From NCBI GenBank assembly GCA_020354555.1, contig CP070648.1, positions 3,427,353-3,473,418 on the forward strand: 46,066 bases of DNA. The letters are read 5' to 3'. Source of the DNA: Armatimonadota bacterium (GTDB taxonomy: Bacteria > Armatimonadota > Hebobacteria > GCA-020354555 > CP070648). Both the position numbers and the translations under genes were made by a program. This document shows positions 16,332 to 24,462 of the stretch, piece by piece (position 1 is the first letter of the stretch; the number at the start of each line of letters is the position of its first letter). The notes under the pieces are model-generated. The model saw only the letters and a list, made by a program, of their open reading frames with translations, searched no databases and had not been told where the DNA came from.

Positions 16332-17726
16332 CTACGTCGCGCCCCGCCCTCGCGCCACTGCATCCACATGCCGGCGCAGCTCCAGTTCCAACTCGCGGGC
16401 GACCGCTTCGTTCTCGCGCAGCACGTTCCGCTGCTCACCGGGATCGTCTCGCAGATCGAAGAGCTGCCGCTCGCCGTCGCCCAGGAGCATGTGGAACGAC
16501 CATTCCTTGGTGCGAATCGTCCACGACCGCCCGAAATGGCCGATGTAGGCGAAGTCGCGGATCCTCTCCTTTCCTCCGCTCATCAGCGGCAGCAGGCTCC
16601 GCCCCTCAAGCTCGACGGTCTTCCTGGCAGCGGGCATGTCCTGAGGGAACAAGTCCTTCGCGGGCGCGCGGTAGACTTGCTCGACCGTCAGCGGCAGGCC
16701 CAGGAAATCGAGTACGGTGGGCATGATGTCCACGCTCTGAGCGAAAGCGCTCACGCGCTTGCCGGCGCCGACGCCTTGGGGGTGACGAATGGCGAGCGGC
16801 GAGCGCACCAACTCCTCGTAGTTCCACGGCACCGCCTTGCGAATGATTCCATGCTCGCCGAACGGCTCGCCGTGATCGCTGATATGGATGATGAGGGTAT
16901 TGTCGAACAGGCCCAGGTCGCGCATCTTGGCGAGCAGCACCCCGACCCACTTGTCAACCAGCGTCACCTCCCCGGCGTACAGCGTGCGCGTGCGCTCGAC
17001 CTCGTCCGGCGTCATGTAGCCGTCCACGGGGCCGGGCACGGGATCGACCAGTTCGGCGCCGTCGTACCCCTTCCGCTTGTACATGCTCCAGTACGGCTCC
17101 GGCGGATCCCAGGCCTCGTGCGGATCGAAGCAGTCCACCCAGAGGAATAGCCCATCCTTCTGCTGCTGCGTGATGCGTTCGAGCCATTCAATCGCCGCCT
17201 GCACGGTGCGCGCGACGTAGTAGTCCTCTTCGCGCTTGAACGTCGTCGCGTTGCGAAGATACTGCTCGAACAAGGGGCGCCAGTGCTTGTCGGAGTCATC
17301 GCCGCGCAGGCGATGGTGGGGGCTGGCGTCGAGGTCAACGTCTGCTCCCGCGATCCACGGGTCGTATTCCTGGCCGCGAATCCAGTGCACGCTGTCGAAA
17401 CCGCGCCCGGCGCCGTAGATCGGCTTGTGCATATGATACGTGTCTGCGACGAGCGCCGAGGTATAGCCCTTATCCCACAGCACCTCCGCGAGCAAGACGT
17501 CGTTGAGTTGAAACGGCTGCCAGCCCTTGACCGGGAAGGTCCACAGCCCGGTCCACCACGCCGTACGCACTGGCAGCGTCGGCAGGCCCTCGGGGTAGTA
17601 ATGCTCGAAGACCGTCGCGTCGGCTGCGAATGCGTCGAGGTTGGGTGTGTGCGCTCTGCCACCGAGATTCATGTACCCGGTGTGATCCGCACGTAGGCTG
17701 TCGGTGATGATGACGGCGACGTTCAT
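16332..17726 (-). CDS. alkaline-phosphatase-superfamily enzyme, sulfatase fold with Thr nucleophile
   Basis: A 464-residue enzyme of the sulfatase fold: VAVIITDSLRADHTG with TPNLDAFAADATVFEHYY at the N-terminus, HISDHGEPFGEHG in the middle (metal Asp-His) and a C-terminal RTKEWSFHML strand that ends with FDLRDDPGEQRNV, a common sulfatase signature. The expected C/S-X-P-S-R formylglycine motif is instead T50-L-P-V-R followed by TAWWTG, so Thr replaces the Cys that is oxidised in sulfatases. The second Asp of the usual DD metal pair is Ser (TDS). Thr is the nucleophile in phosphodiesterase members of the superfamily, so phospho- or phosphonate-ester hydrolysis is more likely than sulfate hydrolysis. 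No signal peptide, so probably cytoplasmic. ATG chosen for its GGGAG site. Confidence 0.8.
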   Translation of the reverse strand: MNVAVIITDSLRADHTGYMNLGGRAHTPNLDAFAADATVFEHYYPEGLPTLPVRTAWWTGLWTFPVKGWQPFQLNDVLLAEVLWDKGYTSALVADTYHMHKPIYGAGRGFDSVHWIRGQEYDPWIAGADVDLDASPHHRLRGDDSDKHWRPLFEQYLRNATTFKREEDYYVARTVQAAIEWLERITQQQKDGLFLWVDCFDPHEAWDPPEPYWSMYKRKGYDGAELVDPVPGPVDGYMTPDEVERTRTLYAGEVTLVDKWVGVLLAKMRDLGLFDNTLIIHISDHGEPFGEHGIIRKAVPWNYEELVRSPLAIRHPQGVGAGKRVSAFAQSVDIMPTVLDFLGLPLTVEQVYRAPAKDLFPQDMPAARKTVELEGRSLLPLMSGGKERIRDFAYIGHFGRSWTIRTKEWSFHMLLGDGERQLFDLRDDPGEQRNVLRENEAVARELELELRRHVDAVARGRGAT

Positions 17727-17841
17727 GTGGCGATCTCCCACGTGAATTGTACTACGGGGCCTTCAGCATCGAGCGCTAAGATCCCTTCACAACACGCGCG
17801 GCTGCGGTCTCGCGGCGGTGCAGAGGCGAATCGGGCACCGC

Positions 17842-19125
17842 CTACGGGACATCAAACAGGTGCTCAAACGGGGCGACCAATCGCAGATTGATGTAGATCC
17901 TGAACAGCGTCCACCACAGGAACACGGCCAGGGGAGCGACGACGGCATACGCCGCGAACTGCAGCAGGTACGGCAAGAATTTCGCGGATCGTTCGGCATG
18001 CTCGCGATAGTCGGCAGCGATCCGACGCAGTGTTTCCGGAAGCTTGCCCGACGTTTCGCCAATGGCAAGTTGGTTCACATCAATTCGCGAAGCCAGACGC
18101 AAGCGGCCGAGGGTGTCGGTCAGGCCGCGCCCGGCGTAGAGGTCGTCCGATTCCCGCAAAAGGCGCCGCGCCAGGGCGTGGTTGCCGGTGGCTGCGGCCG
18201 CCGTGCGATATGCCTCGACGACGGGGACCCCGGCATTGAGAAGCACGGAGAGCGAGCCGAGGAACCGCATCACCCCGATACGCCGGTGGGCGCCGCCGAT
18301 GATCGGCACTCGCAGCAGCATGGCGTGCGAGATGACGGCGAACGAGCGACTGCGCGACGCCGCGAGCCATGCAGCCCACACTCCCACGAAACCCACGCCA
18401 ATCGGCACCGAGACTCGGAACAACATCCGCACGTACCCCGTCCACAGTTCAGCCGCCGTCCAGCGCCGGGGGGCCTCACCGCCGAGCAGCAGCGCCACCG
18501 GCAGCACGAGCAGCATGACGACGGTGACGAAGAAGACCGGGAGCAGCGCCAGCGCCACGGCCTTGCGCAGTTTGTATTCCGCCTCGCAATCGCTGGCGAT
18601 CTGATCCAACGCCTGGGGCAAGCTCCCGGACAACTCCCCGGCATGCACTAACTCGACCTGGTAGGCGAGGAAGATGTCGCGGTACGGACGCATGCCGTCG
18701 CTGAGTCTGCCCCCATCCACGACGTGCTGCGCCATTGCGCGCACCGGCCCCTTGAGCCCCACCGCGACGTGCCTTTGAAGGTCCGCCAGTGCCTGCGCCA
18801 GGGGTATCCCTGCCTGAACCAGTGCGTGCAGTTGGCGAAACAGCACCATCGCGCGGCGCACCTGCCCGATGCCGCCATAGAACGTCGGCATCGTCACCGG
18901 CGGCCCTGCGGGCGCCGGCGCTGCTTTGGGCACACTTGCTTCGGGCACGCGCGGGGCGTCGCCCCGTTCGCCGAGGACCGCCGCAAACCGCTGGCTTGCG
19001 GGGCTGCTTGTGCTCGCCGGCCCCTTGGCTGCGGGCCCGGTCAGCGAGGCGCCACAGGCATAGCAAGTCTCGCGCCGGACGCTGTTGTCGGCGCCGCACT
19101 GCGGGCATTTTGTCATCTGCGGCAT
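17842..19125 (-). CDS. GspF/PilC-like membrane protein with N-terminal zinc ribbon
   Basis: A 427-residue type II secretion / type IV pilus platform-type protein. Residues 7-24 form a zinc ribbon (C7, C10, C21, C24: CPQCGADN ... CYACGASL), then a Pro/Ala/Ser linker to about residue 85. The two GspF domains follow, with LVHAGELSGSLPQALDQIA in the first and IGETSGKLPETLRRIAADY in the second, each ending in hydrophobic segments (about 200-220, 250-275, 390-415). It would sit in the inner membrane and organise pilus or pseudopilus assembly. The N-terminal zinc ribbon is unusual for this family. No PilB/GspE ATPase lies in the window. ATG chosen for its GGAG site. Divergent from a pseudopilin gene. 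Confidence 0.85.
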   Translation of the reverse strand: MPQMTKCPQCGADNSVRRETCYACGASLTGPAAKGPASTSSPASQRFAAVLGERGDAPRVPEASVPKAAPAPAGPPVTMPTFYGGIGQVRRAMVLFRQLHALVQAGIPLAQALADLQRHVAVGLKGPVRAMAQHVVDGGRLSDGMRPYRDIFLAYQVELVHAGELSGSLPQALDQIASDCEAEYKLRKAVALALLPVFFVTVVMLLVLPVALLLGGEAPRRWTAAELWTGYVRMLFRVSVPIGVGFVGVWAAWLAASRSRSFAVISHAMLLRVPIIGGAHRRIGVMRFLGSLSVLLNAGVPVVEAYRTAAAATGNHALARRLLRESDDLYAGRGLTDTLGRLRLASRIDVNQLAIGETSGKLPETLRRIAADYREHAERSAKFLPYLLQFAAYAVVAPLAVFLWWTLFRIYINLRLVAPFEHLFDVP

Positions 19126-19364
19126 GGCATTCTCCGGCCCCTCGCGGCCCACTGTAGGTCTTCGCCCTGTTCGCATCGGCACCTGCCCCCCGGGGGCTCA
19201 TGGTAGGCCCTCGGTCATATGTGGAATAAGGCCGTGAGGGAATGGGCCTGGCTTTACCGACCTGCCTGATCGGCTGGTAGCGCAATCTGTGGCGACCGCC
19301 GTTCCGGGCGCCCTGCGACGGGCGCTCGGCGGGCCGCCATTCACACGGTTGGAGGTCTTTCGTC

Positions 19365-20138
19365 ATGTGGAGGCGACAGGGCTTCACGCTCATCGAACTC
19401 CTGGTCGTACTGTGCATCGTCAGCATACTGGCGGCGATCCTGTTCCCCGTGTTCGCACGGGCGCGCGCCATCGCCCGGCGCACAGTCTGCGTGTCCAACA
19501 TCCGCCAGATCGCTACCGCGATCCTCATGTACTGCGATGACTACGACGCGGTGCTTCCCTGGACCGCGACCTCCAACTATGCGATCAACGTGACGTACGT
19601 CTTCCCTGCGCGCTATCCGGACGGATCCATTCCCGAGGACTGGCGCGACGGCGAACTGCACACGCTGCTGGACCGCTACGCGCGGGGAAACGATATCTGG
19701 TACTGCCCCCTGCTGCCGCCCGGCACCGACATCGGGCGCGCTACCCTCGTGCCGCCGCGGCCGCTCAACCGTGGATGGGTGTTCGGCAACGGCGACGGCC
19801 GGCAGGTACCCTCATCGTACTACTGGGCGCACGTCACGAGCGGCAGCGCATTCCTGTCCTATGCCGACCCACCCTACGCGGTGGCGGGCAGCTCTCTCAT
19901 CGAGTGCGGGAACCCTGGGGCGGCGCCCATGATCTGGGACCTCGCCGACTGGGCGGCGCCGTTCGGCGTTCACGACCCGATGATCAATGTGGCATATGCC
20001 GACGGGCACGCCAAGACGAAGACACCGGAACCTTTCTGGGATGACTTCGGCTGGCCTGAATACTGGGTTGTGCGTAGCGATGATGGCTGGGTTTACGAAG
20101 ACCCCAAGGACAATCCATATCATCGAGGCGCGCCCTGA
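19365..20138 (+). CDS. pseudopilin with H-X9-DG motif
   Basis: A 257-residue pilin-like protein. The type III signal sequence MWRRQGFTLIELLVVLCIVS is cut after the Gly by prepilin peptidase, leaving an N-methyl-Phe and the hydrophobic assembly helix. The rest is a large beta-rich domain with SNIRQIATAILMYCDDYDAV. It ends with the H-X9-DG motif, His followed nine residues later by DG (HDPMINVAYADGHA), known from expanded pseudopilin families in Planctomycetota, Armatimonadota and related phyla. GGAGG lies nine bases before the ATG. The neighbouring divergent gene is a GspF-like assembly protein, which supports a pilus-like system. Confidence 0.88.
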   Translation: MWRRQGFTLIELLVVLCIVSILAAILFPVFARARAIARRTVCVSNIRQIATAILMYCDDYDAVLPWTATSNYAINVTYVFPARYPDGSIPEDWRDGELHTLLDRYARGNDIWYCPLLPPGTDIGRATLVPPRPLNRGWVFGNGDGRQVPSSYYWAHVTSGSAFLSYADPPYAVAGSSLIECGNPGAAPMIWDLADWAAPFGVHDPMINVAYADGHAKTKTPEPFWDDFGWPEYWVVRSDDGWVYEDPKDNPYHRGAP

Positions 20139-20397
20139 GCGTCGTTGCGAAGGGGCGCGTCCGAAGAATGTCAAAAGGCAGGCGCGCTTGGGTCGCCTGC
20201 TGGCGTTGCTCCTCATTGCGGTGACGCTCATTGCGCTCTACTTCACGTTGAGCACGGGGCGCCGCCGCGCTGCGGAGGCCGCATCCGCAGCAGCCGTCAT
20301 CGAGTCTTTCGAGAAAGGCCGCGCGCTGCGGGCTGGTGTGATGACTCCGCGGATGGAGCGAGAAGTCGAGCGCCCGGAGCGAAGTTCAGCCAACTGA
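20083..20397 (+). CDS. small single-pass membrane protein, hypothetical
   Basis: An uncertain frame of up to 104 residues that overlaps the end of the pseudopilin gene. The only recognisable feature is one membrane helix (LLALLLIAVTLIALYF) after a basic stretch, followed by a charged Arg/Glu-rich tail. The true start may be later, for example a TTG just before the helix (about 60 residues). Its position between a pseudopilin and a surface protein suggests an envelope role, without further evidence. Confidence 0.4.
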   Translation: MAGFTKTPRTIHIIEARPERRCEGARPKNVKRQARLGRLLALLLIAVTLIALYFTLSTGRRRAAEAASAAAVIESFEKGRALRAGVMTPRMEREVERPERSSAN

Positions 20398-20454
20398 GCC
20401 GCGTGCGTTTTGGTTTTGTTGTCAGTCTGGGGGAGTGGAAGGGAACCGGGAATT

Positions 20455-23400
20455 ATGCCGTTGACCATGTGCGGGCGACGTCGCCTTGTATGGCTCTGTG
20501 CCGTGCTTCTAGCCATCACAGCCGGGCTGTGCTTCTCGCCGAGCCGCTGCGACGCGCTGGAGGAAGTCCACACCGTTGTCCAGGATTTCCTGCGCGGGCA
20601 GTATGACGGCGGCACCGCTCTCACCGATACCGCCGGCGGCGAGGTGACAGCGGCCCCTTGGGGACGACTCGCATCGGACGGCTTCCAGCCTGTTACCTCT
20701 CTGCCGTATGCCGCCGAGGGCGTCTGCCTCGTGGCAAGCCACGGCTGGCTCTATGCCGCAGGCGGCTGGGATGGCGCCTCGGCGCTGTCCTCGGTGTATC
20801 GGGCTGAGATCGGCGCGGCCGGGGGCCTCGGCGCCTGGCAAGCGTGTGGATCGCTGGCGGCCGGCCGCGCGTACGCCGGCATCGCGGTCGCAAATGAGCA
20901 CGTCTTCATCGCCGGCGGATGGGACGGCACGGCAGTTTGTGCCAGCGTCTATTCCGCCGCCATCGCGGCTGATGGCAGCCTCGGTTCGTGGCAGCCAGTC
21001 GCATCATTGCCGGCAGCGGCACGCGGGCTCTCTCTCGTCGCTGCCGAAGGGCGCCTCTTCGCTTGCGGCGGCCAGCTCACCTCGGGCGATTACACCGGCG
21101 CCGTCTATGCCGCCGCCGTCACCGCGCACGGAGAACTCCAGCCCTGGGCCGGCGTATCGGTCTTGCCGGAAGCTTTGGCCTGGCACGGCACGGTCAGGGC
21201 CGGCTCGCACATCTACGTCGCGGGCGGCGTCAACGCTTTGGGCGCGCGCGATGCGGTTTACTCGGCGCAGCTGACCCCCGGGGGATTGGGGGCCTGGTAT
21301 CAGTGCGGAACACTGGCCACACCCAGCTACGGGGCTGCCGGCCTCGGCGCTGGCGGCCACTTGATGCTCCTCGGGGGAGACACCGTCTCCGGTCCCGTCG
21401 CAGGGATCGCCGCCGCAGCGCTTGCCCCGGGCGGCGGCATGGGATCGTGGTACGCCACTCCGGCCGACACTGACATTCTTCCCAAGCCGCTGCGCTATCA
21501 CGCCTGCGCGCGCAGCTCTGACTGGGTCTACGCCGCGGGCGGGTATTCATCGAGCGGAGGACTATCGAGCGCCGTTTACTGCTGCGCCATCGCTGATGGA
21601 TGCGTCGGGCCCGTGGCGCCGGTGACTTCTCTGGTAGAAGCCAACGGCAGCCCGGCCGCCGCAGCCAACAGCAGCCATGCATACATCCTGGGCGGGCGCA
21701 CCAGCTCGGGCTACACCGCAGCTGCGTACTGTGCCGCCATCGCACAGAACGGGTCGCTGGGGCCGTGGACGAGCACCACCGCTTTGCCCGTAGCCCGTGC
21801 ATACGCCTGCGCCGCGGCCACGGACACTTACGTTTACTTCATTGGCGGCGAGAGCGCCGGCAGCCCATCGGCCGCCGTGTATCGTGCCGCGATTAACCCC
21901 GACGGCAGTCTCGGAGCGTGGTCGGCGACGTCCTCCCTGCCCGGACCGCGGTCGAAGGCCGCGCTGATCGTGGCGGGCGAGTATCTCGTCCTGTCGGGTG
22001 GATATAACGGGTACGGCCCTACATTCGACGTGTACTACGCTCACATCAACGCCAATGGCAGCCTTGGCGCATGGCAGAGCACGACCGACCTGCCGGTGCT
22101 ATTGCAGTCGCATGCTATGGCTGCCACCGCTGGCCGCGCATACGTCTTGGGGGGCGATGCCGGTCGCGGCGGCGTGCGCGATGATGTCTACCATGCCCAG
22201 ATCAACGGCAACGGCACGCTTGGCGCGTGGACGGCTACGACAAGCATCCCCGCCGCAATGACCGGTCACGCCGCGTTCGGTAGTGATGGTTATGTCGCAG
22301 TCGTCGGCGGCTTGGCAGGTGGCTCTTACCGATCTCACATACACGTCGCCAAGGCAGACGGCGGCGGCGCTCTCGGAGCGTGGTCCACCCCGTCCGCCCT
22401 GCCCTTGCCGATCGCCAACCATGGCGCCGCTCTCGGTCGCGGCTATATCTTCACCGTCGGCGGAGCGAACGCCCTCGGCCGACGCGCGGAGTGCTACAGC
22501 GCCCCGAAGCCGGGAGCCAACCAGCTGTCTCGCTTCTGTGGTCGGTTCACCTCCGGCTCTGAGGTGCACTTCGGGACGCTTGCCTGGACCGGCAATGGGT
22601 GGGTGCGCTATCGCATTGCGCCCTTCGCCACCGGCATCTACGGCGCGTGGAGCGACTACCTCACTTCAGGCGCTGCGAGCGTCGAGGCGAATGCGGGCTA
22701 TCTCGAATACGAGATCGCCATGGGCACGTGGCCGGGCGACCCGCAGGACGTATCCGAGATCAGCGTGACATTATTCCCCGTTGCGCCCGGCATCAGCTCG
22801 CCGGTGGATGGCGCGGTCACCAACGACCCCGCATGTACCGTGAGCGGCACTGCGCCGGTCGGCAGCACCGTCACCGTCTATGACAACGACGTCGAAGCCG
22901 GCAGCGGCGGGGCGCCCGACGGCACTTTCGCGGTCCCGATTACGTTGGTGGAAGGCGTGAACGTCCTGAAGGCTACGGCGACTACCGGCGAGGGCACCAG
23001 CCCGTTCTCGAATGAGGTCACGGTGACCCTCGACACGCAGCCGCCGACGTGCGCGCTTACCGCTCCTGCCGACGGCGCATACCTGCGCGGCGCGGTGACG
23101 GTCTCGGCCACGGCGAACGATAATCGCGGTGTGACCAAAGTCGAGTTTTACGTTGCCTCGGAGCTGCGCAACGTGGACTTCGCCGCACCGTATTCCTGGC
23201 AATGGAACACCCCGGACGATAGCGACGGGCCGTACACCGTTGAAGCCATCGCCTATGACGAGGCGACCAATACCGCGTCGGATTCCCGTGATGTCAACGT
23301 GGACAACACGCCGCCTCACGTGTCATCCACCGATCCCACCAACGGCCAGGAGTCGGTAGCACTCACTGCTGACGTGGTGGCGGTCTTCGATGATGTGATG

Positions 23401-24462
23401 GATCCCGCGACGATCGGTACCGGTACGTTCGTGCTCGAAGACCAGTACGGCGCGCCGGTCAGCGGCAGCGTGTCGTACGATTCCGGGACACACGCCGCGA
23501 CGTTCGACCCGGACGCCAATTTCGAGCCCGGGCGCTCCTACACGGCGACGTTGAAGGGCGGGACGGGGAACATCGCCGACATGGCGGGCAACGTGCTCGC
23601 CGCGGACTATGTGTGGAGCTTCACTGCGGGCGACGACACGCCGCCGACAGTGGCCATCACCGACCCAAGCAACGGCGCCACCGTCTCCTGGATAGTCGGC
23701 GTCACTGCTGATGCGGACGACAACATGGGGGTGACCCGGGTCGAGTTCTACGTCAACGATGCGTTGGAGTTCACCGACGACGCGGCGCCGTACCAGTATG
23801 ACTGGCAGACCGTCGCCCTCCCGGAGACGACCTACACGCTGAAAGCCGTCGCCTGGGACGCCTCAGACAACTACGCGGAAGACTCCGTGACCGTCACGGT
23901 TGACAACACGTCGTTCGACGATGTTCCCTGGGACTTCTGGGCGCGGCGCTATATCGAGGCGATCAAGCGCGAAGGGATAACCGGCGGCTGCGCGGCCAAC
24001 CCACCGTTGTATTGCCCGACGAACTCGGTGCGGCGCGACCAGATGGCCGTGTTCCTCGTCCGCGCGATGGGGCTGACGCCGCTCGACCCGGAGACGCCGA
24101 CGTTCGTTGACGTGCCGAAGACGTATTGGGCGTACCAATGGATTGAGGCACTGGTGGCGTCCGGTGTAACTTCCGGATGCATCGCCAATCCGCCGCAGTA
24201 CTGTCCCGAACGCGAGGTGCGGCGCGATCAGATGGCCGTGTTCTTGGTGCGGGCGTTGGGTTTGACGCCGCTCAACCCGGAGACACCGACGTTCGTTGAC
24301 GTGCCGAAGACGTATTGGGCGTACCAATCGATTGAGGCGCTGGTGGCGTCGGGCGTGACATCCGGATGCATTGCCAATCCGCCGCAGTATTGCCCCGAAA
24401 GGCCGGTGCGGCGCGACCAGATGGCCATATTCTTGTGTCGCGCGTTCGACATACCGTATTAG
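20455..24462 (+). CDS. giant surface protein: Kelch-like propeller, Ig-like domains, three SLH domains
   Basis: A 1335-residue secreted protein. A signal peptide (RRRLVWLCAVLLAITAG) is followed, to about residue 690, by roughly eleven Kelch-like units of about 50 residues, each with the pattern VYxAxI-xxxGxLGxW and a later YxxGG, enough for one or two beta-propellers. Next come Ig-like modules: PPTCALTAPADGAYLRG, a Big_5-like block (STDPTNGQESVALTADV ... FTAGD) and a second PPTVAITDPSNGATV module. The last 180 residues are three SLH domains (for example FVDVPKTYWAYQWIEALVAS and VRRDQMAVFLVRA) that bind secondary wall polymer or peptidoglycan. Predicted role: a cell-surface carbohydrate-binding or adhesion protein anchored through SLH. 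The ATG chosen leads directly into the signal peptide; a TTG 15 codons upstream is less likely. Confidence 0.85.
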   Translation: MPLTMCGRRRLVWLCAVLLAITAGLCFSPSRCDALEEVHTVVQDFLRGQYDGGTALTDTAGGEVTAAPWGRLASDGFQPVTSLPYAAEGVCLVASHGWLYAAGGWDGASALSSVYRAEIGAAGGLGAWQACGSLAAGRAYAGIAVANEHVFIAGGWDGTAVCASVYSAAIAADGSLGSWQPVASLPAAARGLSLVAAEGRLFACGGQLTSGDYTGAVYAAAVTAHGELQPWAGVSVLPEALAWHGTVRAGSHIYVAGGVNALGARDAVYSAQLTPGGLGAWYQCGTLATPSYGAAGLGAGGHLMLLGGDTVSGPVAGIAAAALAPGGGMGSWYATPADTDILPKPLRYHACARSSDWVYAAGGYSSSGGLSSAVYCCAIADGCVGPVAPVTSLVEANGSPAAAANSSHAYILGGRTSSGYTAAAYCAAIAQNGSLGPWTSTTALPVARAYACAAATDTYVYFIGGESAGSPSAAVYRAAINPDGSLGAWSATSSLPGPRSKAALIVAGEYLVLSGGYNGYGPTFDVYYAHINANGSLGAWQSTTDLPVLLQSHAMAATAGRAYVLGGDAGRGGVRDDVYHAQINGNGTLGAWTATTSIPAAMTGHAAFGSDGYVAVVGGLAGGSYRSHIHVAKADGGGALGAWSTPSALPLPIANHGAALGRGYIFTVGGANALGRRAECYSAPKPGANQLSRFCGRFTSGSEVHFGTLAWTGNGWVRYRIAPFATGIYGAWSDYLTSGAASVEANAGYLEYEIAMGTWPGDPQDVSEISVTLFPVAPGISSPVDGAVTNDPACTVSGTAPVGSTVTVYDNDVEAGSGGAPDGTFAVPITLVEGVNVLKATATTGEGTSPFSNEVTVTLDTQPPTCALTAPADGAYLRGAVTVSATANDNRGVTKVEFYVASELRNVDFAAPYSWQWNTPDDSDGPYTVEAIAYDEATNTASDSRDVNVDNTPPHVSSTDPTNGQESVALTADVVAVFDDVMDPATIGTGTFVLEDQYGAPVSGSVSYDSGTHAATFDPDANFEPGRSYTATLKGGTGNIADMAGNVLAADYVWSFTAGDDTPPTVAITDPSNGATVSWIVGVTADADDNMGVTRVEFYVNDALEFTDDAAPYQYDWQTVALPETTYTLKAVAWDASDNYAEDSVTVTVDNTSFDDVPWDFWARRYIEAIKREGITGGCAANPPLYCPTNSVRRDQMAVFLVRAMGLTPLDPETPTFVDVPKTYWAYQWIEALVASGVTSGCIANPPQYCPEREVRRDQMAVFLVRALGLTPLNPETPTFVDVPKTYWAYQSIEALVASGVTSGCIANPPQYCPERPVRRDQMAIFLCRAFDIPY
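24028..24450 (+). repeat. 189-bp tandem repeat encoding SLH domains
   Basis: Two full units of 189 bp (63 codons), starting at 24028 and 24217, and a partial third at 24406. Long stretches are nearly identical, for example around ACGTATTGGGCGTACCAAT in both units, which points to recent duplication or gene conversion of SLH domains. Confidence 0.85.

Noticed and set aside
19210-19364. possible c-di-GMP (GEMM-like) riboswitch before the pseudopilin gene
   Set aside because: GGTAGCG and nearby inverted segments recall the motif, but the conserved GCAAAGCC-type tetraloop-receptor part and the order of helices are missing.
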